The notes beneath the pieces were generated by a model that was not told where the DNA came from, did no database searches, and saw only the letters and a list, made by a program, of their open reading frames with translations. A stretch of 64,000 nucleotides of DNA from Juglans regia (taxonomy: Eukaryota > Streptophyta > Magnoliopsida > Fagales > Juglandaceae), in contig NC_049912.1 of NCBI RefSeq assembly GCF_001411555.2, positions 19,204,341-19,268,340 of the forward strand. The letters run 5' to 3'. This document shows positions 21,732 to 33,030 of this stretch, piece by piece. A program made the translations under genes and the position numbers. Each line of letters begins with the position of its first letter. Position 1 is the first letter of the stretch.

Positions 21732-24290
21732 GGATGACTATAAACAACCCTCTCATTGCCTTTATCTCTAAAGGGACTTCGTCCATTTGTATTATAGTTA
21801 ATAGAGCACGATAACCTTTTCAATTCCCTCTCCTTCTTTTGAGCGGATCTAGCCAAAGAAGGTTGACCAGCCTCTATGGCTATCAAGAGTGCTCTAAATT
21901 GTTCCTCATGTCCAACACAAGAGATTCCCACACAATCCTTGATTTCATCAACTTTTCTCATCACCCAATCGGATGAGGAATTGGGCCAATCAATTCCTGG
22001 AAGGATAGAACACAACGGATCAAGGTCCATTTCATCTTCAAACTCTCTCTGCTCACCTGACTCACTTGCCTCTACCTCTTCCTCCCCTCCAAGAACCAGC
22101 AACATCTCATAATTGGACCTCTAGGTGCAAGGGACCCCATAAGCAAAATCCTCGATGGACCCAATGACATCACCGTTCGATTCCACATCTCCCTCCACCA
22201 CAACAACCCCCACTGAAACCCTCTCAATGCCTCTAGAACATATCTTAGTAGGAGTCAGTAATGGTTGAGAAAGGAAACTCCCAACCCAGAGATGAGAATC
22301 TCCCTTTTGAACATCAAGCTCGGAGGAAGGCAACAAATTCCCCTTCGCCGGAGTTGATCTCGCCACTTGAGTATCCTCAAAGAGATCGACTACCATCGTC
22401 GTCGCTTTCAATGAAGGAATCACATCTTCCTGAGCCGTCGAGGGTTTAATCTGAAACTCTTCAAAGTGCCGAATCTCATATATGAGCAAAAGAACGGTCG
22501 TCGTAGGATTGGCCCCTATCGGACAGCCTCTTGAAGACTCGATTGCTGTCATCAAGCCTGCCTGTGACGACAAAGTGACTATCGGAGCCACCGAGCCCTT
22601 GGGATTCTCTACCTGCGACGAAACAACCATCTCATTCGACATGTCCTCCTTTTTCTTCGTCACTGATGGATCCTCTGCCATACTGCTGTCACCATCTCTG
22701 AAACCGCTAAAGGGTACCCACCTATCGATGGGCCTGCAAGAGTTGGGTCTCGTCTCCTCTAGACTAGGCCAGTCTGTTTCCAAGTGTTTAACAGGCTCAT
22801 GGGCTGCGGCCCATATCCCAGGATTGCCTTTCTTTTGTCTCCTGTTGGGCCCCCTTTTATCTCCTGTAACCAAACCCGTTTCTTGTACCATTTGGCCCTT
22901 TGAAAACTATTTTTCTCTAAGAGCACTCTCATTAGATTAACCAAAGTTAAATAACATTTTTTATGAATGTAAGAGAAATTTGACTTTTGGATATTTCATT
23001 CACATAAATCTTCACATTGAAATAGCTATTTTTTCATTATATAATAATAAAATAATATAAGATGAATTTAATTTTAGTTATTCAAATCAAATCTCCACAT
23101 TAGATTATACATTTATTCATTATATAGTAATGAATAACTAATAATTTTTAAAATATTTTATTTTTTTAATTATTAATTTATTTTATTTTATCATATTTTA
23201 CTATTCTACCTATTATATATTAATTAATAATCATATTCTTATTAAATTAATATATCACAAACTCAAATTAATATACCAATTATGATAAAATATGTGATAG
23301 AAAGAAAAGGAGAGAAATAATTAATAAAATATGTATTTGATGTATGTACAGTAACCTTCAAATTTAAAAAAACTTTTAAAAGTCGCTGTAGCCAAATTCT
23401 ATTGGAATATAAGTATATTTTGCTCTCTAATAGCTAAATACTCAATAAATTTAACTTTTAACTAATCTAATGAGAGTGTTCTAATTGCCAGATTCCTCCA
23501 CACTAAAGCCCATATCGACGCCCCTTCCTCAAGCCCACTCCAACAACTCTTTGTTCGTCTTGACACCATATTAAAAGTCCACTCCATCCTAAAGCATACT
23601 GTTGCTCATTCACGTCTAGCAGCATGCTGTGTACGTTCCACTCTACCAGACCGACAGTAGGCCTGCCATCACCACCCTCCTGCTGCACAGTGCCTATCCC
23701 TATGGTACGATGATCTCTGTCATACCCCTGTCCATTACCTAGACTTGCAGAAGCTCATCTCGGGACTTCTCTAACATCGCTACCTCCACCCCTGTCGCTA
23801 GGTTGCACCGGCTTCGAAGTTACCTCCAGAGCCTTCCTATAGGAGTGATGTTGCAGCTGAGGCACTGCCACCATAGGTACTCTACCTCTGTTACGGTTTA
23901 GTCCTCTTCCTTCATTTACAAAATCCCACAACGCCTCCATCATCCTTTTCCATCCCTTCCCCTCCATCTCCTCTGGTACGAAGATGAAACTGTGCCTACT
24001 ACCACTACTGTATTCCACTATAGTCATGTATCGACCGCGAATATTAGAGCACCTCTGGGCTATGAAGCTGCGATTCCCTTCCCGTACCGTGGTGTAGAAA
24101 TCCTTTGTTGCACCCTTCAAACAATCCTCCAGTGGTTTGGCAAGCCACTACACCGTGGGCAACCCCATTCTCACCTTATTCATAAGCTTCCAACTTCTCT
24201 CAATAATGAGCAAGGAACCTCCTTCCCTTGAAAAAGAAAAAACCTTCAATTCTATCGGTAAGTGTTTAGTAGACCCCATTCTATTCACCC
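21728..24290 (-). pseudogene. LINE ORF1 region
   Basis: From about 24290 the minus strand reads MGSTKHLPIELKVFSFS, then RSWKLMNKVRMGLP, KDFYTTVREGNRSFIAQRCS and SFIFVPEEMEGKGWKRMMEA. A second LINE at 28471-28136 carries the same blocks ([19 protein letters not shown] and [12 protein letters not shown]). A Pro/Ser/acid-rich linker follows, and the ORF ends FRDKGNERVVYSHP at 21728. This N-terminal module is found in some plant LINEs; its role is presumably RNA binding, but no zinc knuckle is visible. A MITE splits it at 22921-23481. Frame changes occur on both sides. Confidence 0.65.
22921..23481. mobile_element. Tourist-like MITE nested in LINE ORF1
   Basis: Terminal inverted repeats of about 30 bp start GAGCACTCTCATTAGATTA on the left and, as reverse complement, GAACACTCTCATTAGATTA on the right. 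TAA stands on both sides (22918-22920 and 23482-23484). It is a different subfamily from 19502-19969 but uses the same GAGCAYT ends and 3-bp duplication. The interior is AT-rich and non-coding. Confidence 0.9.
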
Positions 24291-24342
24291 CTACAATTCC
24301 AGACCTGCTAAAATCCCATTGGCAGAAACTACTAAGGAAATT

Positions 24343-24359
24343 TTTGCATCAACACTTTC
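24343..24359 (-). repeat. Target-site duplication, LINE 5' side
   Basis: TTTGCATCAACACTTTC matches 12409-12424 apart from one extra T. It fixes the LINE 5' end at 24342. Confidence 0.85.
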
Positions 24360-24428
24360 TTCGCAACAAATAGAGAAATGGTAAATCCTGTTGAAAAGAA
24401 CACTATTTCACCCAATTGATTTATTAAA

Positions 24429-24566
24429 GTCTCAAATAGATAAGTCTCATACAATTCCTTTTAAAAAAATAGACCCACCTAAAAAAAGTGTAAAAAAATT
24501 TATATTTTATTAGTGAGACCCACTTTTTTACAAAGAGTTTGTATGAAACTTGTCTATTTGAAACTT
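24429..24566. mobile_element. Short palindromic MITE
   Basis: Left arm TCTCAAATAGATAAGTCTCA pairs with the right arm TGAAACTTGTCTATTTGAAA. The arms continue through ATACAA and TTGTAT. The loop is AT-rich with AGACCCAC and GAGACCCAC. The wording recurs at about 49960-50060. It lies about 150 bp beyond the 3' end of the membrane-protein gene. Confidence 0.65.
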
Positions 24567-24742
24567 GTACCATTACTCTTTCCTCCCATGGTATTACTTC
24601 CTAGCTTAACTAGCACTACTTTCAATGTAAAAGCCCATGTAGCACAAAGAACACCGGGTGAACTGTTAGGAAAAACCAGGATCCTAATAACCACATGAAT
24701 GATAAACAAAAAGTTTTGTACAGCTGTAGCAATTACATAAAA

Positions 24743-24748
24743 TTTATT
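24743..24748 (-). terminator. Poly(A) signal AATAAA of the membrane-protein gene
   Basis: AATAAA on the minus strand, about 390 bp past the TGA stop at 25135. It is a plausible cleavage-site signal giving a 3' end near 24720. Confidence 0.45.
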
Positions 24749-25134
24749 CAATACATGACAACAAGATACACAAACGAGCAAACTTGAATTTGGCAAAGCT
24801 GTAGGAAAATTTCCTCCAACTCTCAGTTCCATAAACTGCTCATAAAATGACCACCCAAATCGAACATAACTTGGCCAGGTTCGTTGCTAAGGAGCAACTT
24901 ATAAAACATATTTGGCATCACCTATAAAACTACAATTTGCAGACTAATCTGACTTGCCCCATTTTTAATTATATACACAACAGGGGAGAATTTACCCGAA
25001 CGATTCAGACTCGGAAGGTTGTTTGTAAGAAATGTGAAAGGAAAATTTGTTTGTGCGAGAACCATAAGGGCAACTACAAAGTTCGATCTTCAATGTAAAC
25101 TAGGGCAATATCATTCACTCCATTATGCTCCATT

Positions 25135-28100
25135 TCATCCTGCAACTCTTGTTAGCTTTTCCGACAGATCTGAACCAGCAATCTGCTCTACCAAACTGCA
25201 AGGCACCAACATAACAGACAACTTTTACCAGATCGCCACACCACTATTGTTTTTATGGATGAAAAAATTATAAACCAAAAGAAGGACAAAGTGCAATAAA
25301 CATAGAAATATAATTTTATAGCCAAATATGGATAGTACACATACTTTGGAGACTCAGAATCAGGTTCGTTTGGCTCACTAGCAGATGGAAGTGCGTAGTA
25401 CTGAACGGAAATCAAATCCCCCTCTGTTGGTCCTGCTGACTCGGGAGACCCTTGGAAGTTTACAGCCGAATTTTTCCCAGATGACATTCCTGCAGAATTG
25501 GCAAAATCATGAGAACACAAACCAGAGGTAGGAAAGGAAAATCTTATAAAGAACTAAGGCAAGGTTAAAGCAACTTAAAAAGGAAAAGAGAATAAAGGGG
25601 AACTAGTTTTAAAATCTGATTCAAATATAAACTTGCTGAGAATCCACAACGCCCAAAGATGCAACCAAAACAGATTCAATAAGAATACAGATGTCAGCCA
25701 ACAAACACCACAGAGAATGAATCTCTATGGTGTCTCTATTCTTGGAGAAGTCTATTTAGGATGATATATTTTTCCTTCAAACATGAATAATCTAAGCGAA
25801 TCCACTGAAGATTCATGGGACAACGTGAATCTGAAGTATGACTTCACATCATCAGGAAGTGGTAGGCTGCTTTATTGTCATTTTTTTTTCCTTTGATATA
25901 CTTATCTAACTGCTAGGCTACTAGTTCACTAAACAATCAAAGTTGTGATACAATTCTTTCCGCACATTAATCTAAATTTGTCTGGTAGCAGTCCAAGCAC
26001 AGAGAACGAGTTAAGCAATCAACCAAAATACAATGCTATATACAAGGTATATCATCATCAACTTCAATCATAAATATATTTTTTTTTTATAAGTAACTTC
26101 AATCAGGATTTTTTTTTTTTTTTTTAAGTAAACAAATTATATTACTCCAAGAATAGGCCTAGTCCAGAATATACAGAGACAATTTTGACTAAGAAGGTGC
26201 AAGAGATATAAGGAAATCATGGAGGGCCATGCCGTTGAAATCAACAGGCAACAGAATTGGACCAAGTACATAACGTGCTGAAATCTAATGTACCCCTCCA
26301 ATAATTGGCCAGCTGGCCAAAGCTGCTACTACGGTCTCTGGCATAACCCAACGCACTTCTACTTTACCCAGCACCCTATCCCACAATATGTGCTATCTCA
26401 CAATGTAACAAAATTTTACACTGTGACATTAAAATCTCCCCTTATACATCAAGGGAGGTTCCACCAACTGTGAATTCCGGCCAGTTCTTCACACAAACAC
26501 ACTTTGTTGCTGTCTAGGTTTGGACCATAGACACCTGCAAAAGTCCAATAAAAAGTTATCTGGCACACTCTTAAAAGAGCATGCTACCGTGTACCTCCCT
26601 ATATATTCCTCCATTTTCTCCACCACCCATCTGTCCCACATCACTAAAAATCCTGACGCCCCATTAGATGCCATATAAACCTAGTCCACATGAACTCCAC
26701 TCCACAAGCTTCTCACAGTTCCCCTATTGATCAGCTTCATCCTAGTCTCTTGTAAACACACAATATCCGCCTACCACTCACGATGGAAGTTTCTTATCTG
26801 AAGACGTTTATTGGCCTCGTTGAGCCCGCAAACATTTCACGACACAATTTTGGGTTTCATGGAGAAAAGGCCAACCCCTTCCCTTTCGACCTGCCCCTAC
26901 TAGAGCTACCCTCAGTGTTCAGCAACCATGTTAACCTATTAAGCTCCTATTGTTGTTGGTGCCCTGCTTTGATGGGCGTAAGCAACGCCAAAAACTAGTC
27001 TTCGCACCCTTTACATTCCACACCCACAACTTTTTGGATTTCTTTTACCTTCTCAAAAACCAGTCCGAGACTCCCGACTGGGAAGGTAACAGAAAGTTCA
27101 AAGGGGTCGGCTCCACCTCCCTGTTAACCCCTGGAATGTCTCGAGTCTCTCCCCCACCACCGAGATTTCAATCATACCTAATAGATCACTCAAAGCCAAC
27201 ACATTTTCTTCATCTGAGGACACCCATTCAACAGAATCATATTGGGACAAACCCAACTCAGAGTCCGAGAACTCCCCATCCCTCATGTCCACCTCTGGGT
27301 CTACGAGAAAACATCCAAGGTGATTCGCCGGAATCCCCCTCCCCTCCTCTTCCCTCATTGGTACTGTCTGACCCTCGAGCAGCGAAGAAAACCCACCCAC
27401 TCGAGTCGCAAAGTCCACCACGACATCAACCCCTTCCTTCCGAGCACCCCATACCTGAAGGTTGTCGTCAGAGAGTACCCCCGTCGTCATTGGCAGTTTC
27501 TATTGGCCCCCCGATGTCTCCCCCTGCATCAGCGGCAGGCACGGCATTAACTCTCTTGGTTGTGCACCAAACGTGACACCGGTAAGAACCCTAGGGCTTT
27601 CACCCTCTTTCTGGGCCCTTCCACAAGGCCCAACCGTGTGTTCCTTACTACCTATATCAATAGCCAATGGGCCTGTGGGCTAAGAGCCTGTGGCCTGCAC
27701 TTTCGACCCCACTTTCCTCCAAACAAGCCCCACGATTTTCTGTTTCTGTTGGGCCTTCTCAGCTTGAGGCAAGCCCGGCCCCTCTATCTCAGCTTCCCCA
27801 CAGAAGCGTATTTCCTTATTACGCCCAAACAGTTTCTTCAAGTCTTTGGGTTCCTTCTACACTTTCCAAACTTGGCTCTGCAACTCGTCAATCTGCCAGC
27901 GCAGTTCCCTCTCCACCTCTCTGCCACCATCTGCAAAGCGTACTCCTTGAGGAGCTTGAGGCATACGTCTGTCAGTGGTCTAGTCCCCATCTCCCTCCCC
28001 ATACGGTGCAAGAGCCTCCTTATACAACCGTGCCATTGCCCCCTTTGGCCTTGTTTGAAGACTAACTGGAGCTACTGCATCCCGTGCTCTCCTCTCCTGC

Positions 28101-29192
28101 ATCAACTACACCAATGCCTCCTTGAACCTTTTCCATCATTTCCACCCCTCCCCTTCCGGGATGATGATGAAGTTTCTCCTTCCTCCCTCCCTATATTCTA
28201 CCACCCTCACAAAACAACATCTGTTGTAGGAACATTTTTGTGCTAAGTAACTATAGTAGCCCTCTCTAATGGAGCTATAGAACTCCTCCTTCTCCCCTCT
28301 CGAGCAGGCCTCCAGCACCTTGACCATCCACTGCACAGTTCTAAGTTCCACCACGAGTTCCTGCTTCCTACTCCAGCCCTTCTCTGTAATGCGAAATAAT
28401 TCACCTTCATTACTTAGGGTGAATACTTTCGACTCAATCCCCACCTCTCTAAAGAATCCCATCAAAACCAAATCACAATTGCACTAGCAAGATCATCAGT
28501 TTCAACACATGAAAAAATAGCACAAGGTGTATCACAAGAGTATATTTTTGCACAAGGTGTATCAAAATAGCACAAGGTGTATCACAAGAAAATTTTAAGA
28601 GAGAGATATTTTTGCCAAACTATATTCAATCAGAAATATTACCTTGAAAGAGTATCACAAGACAGAAGAGAATGGTCAACACCATGGCAAATATGCTGCT
28701 GCTGTTAGAAGATGAAGACTTAGCAGCTTTCATCTTCTTCAAGGCTTTCATTCGCTCAATCCTTGCCCGCTTCAACATGGCAAGTTCAGAGATCTCCTTA
28801 ATTAGCTTCTGGTCAGCCGCATCCAATGATGGACCTCTAGGAGGTCTGGGAGGTTTTGGCGGCTTTTTATTGCTCATCTTTTTACGTTTCTCTTTCACAG
28901 GTGTTTTCTCTGCATAATCTACAGTCTCTTCCCCCTCCAAAATCTTGTTGCTGACTGTCTTAACATTCTCAGGATAAAACCCATCACAGTTTAACACATT
29001 GCCACATAAACCTGCTCTATCTTCACTCTTGATTGGCACATCAACAAACCCACCACAAATCTTGTCAAGCAATGTACTTGCCTGCTTTTTAGAACCTGAA
29101 ACAAGGGCTTTGCTCGAATCTTCATTGCTAACTGTTGCCCCACTTTCGATATCACCCTCAAAATCTCTCTTTATTGGAGTCAAATGATCCAT
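25135..29192 (-). CDS. Small single-pass membrane protein, plant-specific, function unknown
   Basis: Three coding exons splice cleanly: 29192-28643 (ATG, donor AAG|GTAATA), 25489-25345 (acceptor TGCAG|GA, donor AAA|GTATGT) and 25195-25135 (acceptor TTGCAG|TT, stop TGA). They total 756 nt, or 251 aa, with matching phases. An in-frame TGA upstream of 29192 supports the start. Residues 1-95 are acidic and polar. Residues 96-160 are strongly basic and proline-rich ([20 protein letters not shown], then [18 protein letters not shown]). One hydrophobic helix spans about 167-183 ([17 protein letters not shown]), followed by a short soluble tail ending EKLTRVAG. Basic residues before the helix suggest an N-in orientation. 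It probably sits in an endomembrane. I recognise no named family. A LINE lies in the second intron. Confidence 0.8.
26058..26106 (-). mobile_element. Second ultra-short LINE-tail insertion
   Basis: AACTTCAATCA at 26058 is repeated at about 26094. On the minus strand the piece between them reads ACTTATAAAAAAAAAATAT, which looks like a LINE tail end. It abuts the tail of the larger LINE at 26107. The duplicated word is short (11 bp), so chance remains possible. Confidence 0.45.
26107..28480 (-). mobile_element. Internally deleted LINE in the second intron of the membrane-protein gene
   Basis: Same family as 12425-24342. From the 5' side on the minus strand it has the ORF1 blocks [19 protein letters not shown] and [12 protein letters not shown] (28471-28136), a Pro/acid-rich linker (to about 26865), an ORF2 ATG at 26860-26858 overlapping the ORF1 stop, and a piece of endonuclease ([20 protein letters not shown]). 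The reverse transcriptase is absent. The 3' part ends with a T-run at 26107-26122 (plus strand), the poly(A) tail. It lies in the same orientation as the host gene. The boundary on the 5' side is uncertain. TTCAATCAG at 28625 may be the duplicate of that at 26097. Confidence 0.75.
28519..28590. repeat. Short tandem repeat in the intron beside the exon-2 donor
   Basis: GCACAAGGTGTATCA occurs three times, with spacers TCACAAGAG, TATATTTTT and AAATA. It lies 50-120 bp from the donor at 28642. Confidence 0.7.
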
Positions 29193-30012
29193 TTCAAGCC
29201 CAAATTTTTGCCTTCCCCACACTCTTCAAATGATAGAATCCACAATATGTCAAGAAGAACCCCAAAAACCTGAGTCTTTGAAGTCAACCCATGACACAGA
29301 TTGCCTCTTCAAAGTATATATTAACTTTTAATGGCCAGGCCCCAACTTGACCACAAACCTATCTACCTTCATTAAGTAAACAACAGTTTTCCAGTTGAAG
29401 ACACGAATAAGACCAAGAAATCTTAAATAATTGCAGTTTACCCTGTTTTACATGACCTGACTACCTTTCCATAAATATCTGGAAAACTAACAATCCCCCT
29501 TGTCTTTTCCCTGTGGATGCCTATACAGAACCCTGCAATTATTGATGCAACAGAAAAATACCCATCAACTATCATCTAAAAATAATTAAAAAATCACAAA
29601 ATTTCAAATGCACTGCCCATGAAATCTTTATAAGGACAACTAAAAAGTTTCCATGAAAATGTCAAATAACTAGTGTGGTGGCTTCAAAAGATCAAGACGT
29701 AAAAAATGCAATATTGAGAAAAACCAGGTCAAAACCAATCTGGATATCCTTTATAAGAGGCATAGTAAAAGAGGATAAAAACAATGGTAGAAAGGAAAAC
29801 GATTTATCAAAGCAACAACAAAGTATATAATCCCACATAACCCATCAAACCCACAAAATATAGCAAATCAACCCGCCCATCGGAGCTCTTATATAGTTAC
29901 AATGCATTAAATGGTAATTATGATTTTACACAAATCGAAGCCAAAACAAATATAAAAACAATCGATCGATCACTCAAAAGAATAAGAAGCGTTTTGAAGA
30001 ACGGAAATTTAC

Positions 30013-30185
30013 CTTTAACAGAGAGCGAAGGAACCCCAGATCCGATGCGTAATAAAATGCCACCAAAGAAAACGGAAACCTCGGCCTGCGGAGAGAGAGA
30101 GAGAGAGAGAGAGAGAGGGGACAGGAGGGGCTTAGGGAGAGCCGGGAAAGATAGAGACTTGCATTGTCTTTTCAGAATTTTATGA
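30013..30185 (-). promoter_or_regulatory. Probable 5' untranslated exon of the membrane-protein gene
   Basis: On the minus strand, CTCTCC-rich leader sequence ends GCTCTCTGTTAAAG|GTAAAT, a good donor at 30013. An acceptor ACTCAG|GTTTTTGGGG at about 29270 would join it to the ATG exon. The intron is about 740 bp. The GA microsatellite at 30090-30117 lies in this leader. Confidence 0.5.
30090..30117. repeat. GA microsatellite
   Basis: About 14 GA units in the leader of the membrane-protein gene. CT-rich tracts on the sense strand of plant leaders often influence expression; here that is inference. Confidence 0.9.
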
Positions 30186-30400
30186 TTAAGGCCTCGTCTC
30201 ACTTTAATTTATTTTATTTTATTATTATAATTTTTTAAATTTTTATATAAAATATAATAAATTATTTAATTTTTTTAAATTTTAAAATAAATTTTTTAAA
30301 TTTTTACATAAAATATAATAAATAATTTAATTTTTATTTTATTATTTACAAATAATCTCAATTCATCTTAACTCATCTTTAAATTTAAATCACTCCTAAA
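30186..30400 (+). mobile_element. AT-rich MITE copy with an internal duplication
   Basis: TTTTTATATAAAATATAATA and TTTTTACATAAAATATAATA both occur, about 70 bp apart. It ends CTCATCTTTAAATTTAAATC. It stands immediately upstream of the membrane-protein gene leader. Confidence 0.55.
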
Positions 30401-31149
30401 TAATTATGTCTTTTTTTTTTTTTTTTTAAATGATAGGATTTAGTATTATTTCTTTCTATTATTAGTATTATTTTTGTTCCCACTTTGCGTCGTATACATC
30501 GTGATGCTGTCGTCACGCAAAGGATCACCGACACTTGTTGGCAATTTCATTTTATACTGTTTAAAATCTATCTTTTTTTGGATATTCCTATTTTACCTAA
30601 TATTATATCTTTTTTATAAAAAAAAAATATTCGTAATTTTTATTTTTACGTTTAATGATTGTGTTACACGAAGATAAGTGCTTGCTTTATTAATCACTTA
30701 GTTATAACCCAAGAAATGAGAGAAAATCCTTATTTGTTGAAGTTAAAAAATTCCATTGAAAATATATATATAATTAATCATATTTTTAATTATTATTCAT
30801 TCATCATTAGTAGTTAAAATGATGACTATAAATATAAATTAATTCATTTTTTGGATAAACATAATACAATACAAGTAATAATGATGTTGATGAGCGATGA
30901 TGGAAGACATTAGAAAGTGGATACACCTAAAAGGGCATTTTAACACATGCATCTTCTTTTAGGTAAGTGGTTATTGACATCATTCTAAGTAAAATGGATA
31001 GGCACTTTATATGATAATGTATATTTCTCGTTCCATTTTCTTTTTTTCTTTTTCTTTTTTTTGGGTATTTCAAATAATAATAATGATAATGTATATTTGT
31101 CTTCTTATAATAAAAGTATCTTGTGTGTATTAATGAAGAGAGACAATTC
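30401..31149. other. Gene-free stretch
   Basis: T-rich runs at 30410-30427 and 31036-31062. There is no coding support. Confidence 0.4.
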
Positions 31150-31370
31150 ATTTAAGAATGATTTGGATTCAGAGATGAGTTTAGATGGTTTATAAATAGT
31201 AGAATAAAAGTTGAATTACTTATTATATTTTGTGTAGAAATTTGAGAAAATTGTTTTAAAATTTGAAAAAGTTGAATTGTTTATTATATTTTGTGTGGAA
31301 ATTTGAGAAAGTTATAATGATGAGATGAGATGAGTTGAGGTGAGTTGAGATGGGTTACAAGGCCTAAAGC
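31150..31370 (-). mobile_element. AT-rich MITE copy (GTTTGGAT family)
   Basis: GAATGATTTGGATTCAGAGA at the left, GATGAGATGAGTTGAGGTGA at the right. The unit TTATTATATTTTGTGTRGAA is present twice. Confidence 0.6.
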
Positions 31371-31679
31371 AAATTCAAAATTTTGAAGCTAAATACAGTG
31401 CAACAAATGCATTATATAGAATTATACTTTAGCCACAAAGAGATTATACAAAAGTAAACTCATAAACTGATGTCGCTTGATATGATACATCATATTGTAA
31501 AATTATTTTTATTATAAAGTAAATCTAACGAATCTCATGAAACCACATCAATTAGCAGGTTTAATTTATGTAATATTTTTGTGTTTGTAGCAGTTCTCAT
31601 CTCGCTATAATATTGTCTTTAAATGAATGTGGAGAACTACATAAGTCGCCTCTATTACATGTAGATAAAGACTTAGTGC

Positions 31680-31795
31680 CTGTTTGGATACAGAAACATC
31701 TCACCTCATCTCATCTCACCTAATTTCAACTAATAATCTCATTATTATTCACAAATCATTTCAACTCATCTCATCTCATTATGCAAACGGGCCCT
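31680..31795. mobile_element. Short MITE, best-preserved CTCATCTCAT copy
   Basis: GTGCCTGTTTGGATACAGAA at the left end and CATTATGCAAACGGGCCC at the right form inverted ends around CTCATCTCATCTCACC repeats. Confidence 0.65.
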
Positions 31796-31959
31796 AAAGA
31801 CATTATGATGCATACACATCGTCTGTGAGAAATTAAAGATAGAATAAACACATTATTACGCTTGACTCTTCTCAAAATACAAGTTGTTACTTCCATTTTA
31901 ATATGAAATACACACCACACAAATAATAAACGTACAAATCATAAGTGAATAAGCTAAAA

Positions 31960-32130
31960 AAGTAATGCTAGAAAGAAGCTATTATAGTAGTGCACACTTT
32001 GTATTCACTGCGTGACTGCTTGTAATTGATTGTTTCCAACACTCACTTGGGGAGATGTGTAGTCTAGATGATACCACATCATGTGTACAAAATGGATGCT
32101 CCCAATAGTGATTTCTATCTATATTTATTC
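31960..32130. mobile_element. Short MITE, copy A
   Basis: About 165 bp, highly similar to 36495-36665. Shared words include ACTGCGTG, TGATTGTT, GGAGATGTGT and CCACATCATGT. The ends GAAGCTATTATAG and CAATAGTGATTTC are weak inverted repeats. Confidence 0.65.
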
Positions 32131-33030
32131 AAGCTAAAAATTCTTTTTAACTCTTTAGCCTCCAAAAAACCTAATGGGAGAAAGCGCACCAATATTATTA
32201 TGGTCTCATCCCACATCACATGTGCTTCCTCTCTCATAAAGTTGGAGCATTAAAAGGTCATTGAATCATGAATTTATAATTACAGATCAGAACTCACTTA
32301 TTAAGTTATTATATAACACAGATAGGGATGGTGAGGGTCCATCAATTACTCGAAAGTCATTTTCCCGTGGCCTTTAGACATGTGAGAATGTTGATTTCAA
32401 GAGAAGGGAGGGAGAATATTGAACTCTTTTGGATTGTGATTGCCCTCCAAAATTGGAACAAAAACTTTAACTGCCGGGTTTTTTTAAGACAAATATATAC
32501 TAACGAAAAATGTCGTATGGTACATTTTCCTTATATTTCCATCTCACTTTTTCAAGCAACATTATCTATTAGTTCTTCAATATTATAACAGGACGAAAAT
32601 AAAATAAAGGAAAATTCTACTTATATTGATAAAATTGATCAATTGTGATTTTTATTTATTTTTAACTTAATAGTTAAGGAAGTGATTATTAGTGAATTGA
32701 ATTTTTTTTTTATTTTTTTTTATTTTTTAAAATATATAAAAAATAGTCAAAAAATTTTTAAAAAATAAAAAAATGTATTTGCACTTGTCGGTCGATTATC
32801 CCAATTAAAAACGTTGGACCAAGTAGCATTATCCTAAAATAAAAATATAGTATATAGCATAACTTTATTCCACCTAAAGGACTTGGGTTAGCTTAATAAT
32901 TACATCATATATATAAATATATATATATATATTTATGTGTGCATGGATTAATGCACTTTACACTCAAAGTTATTAGGAAGTTTACTCTTTAAACCTCAAA
33001 ATTGTCAAAACTATCAAATACGTTAAATCA
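32131..33030. other. Gene-free AT-rich stretch
   Basis: It contains a TA run at 32905-32935 and a possible old MITE at 32600-32830. No gene is supported. Confidence 0.35.

Larger units (their letters stand above)
12425..24342 (-). mobile_element. Full-length plant L1-type LINE with nested insertions
   Basis: Bounded by a 16-bp target duplication (12409-12424 and 24343-24359, differing by one T) with a poly(A) tail at 12425-12432. Read 5' to 3' on the minus strand it has an ORF1 region, an ORF2 start at 21731, endonuclease, reverse transcriptase with FADD at 14710-14721, and a zinc-binding RVT tail. Interruptions are a MITE (22921-23481), a solo LTR (15603-20666) and a tandem triplication (12704-13630). 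Removing these leaves about 5.7 kb, a normal full length. The reading frame picks up exactly across the LTR (SDQ at about 20672-20680 joins EVIKDHIV at 15597). It is dead through many stops. Confidence 0.85.

Noticed and set aside
22482..22940. Plus-strand frame of 152 aa
   Set aside because: Antisense of LINE ORF1 linker; no homology features.
26950..28246. Long Pro/Ser-rich plus-strand frames
   Set aside because: Antisense of the acidic linker of the intronic LINE ORF1.
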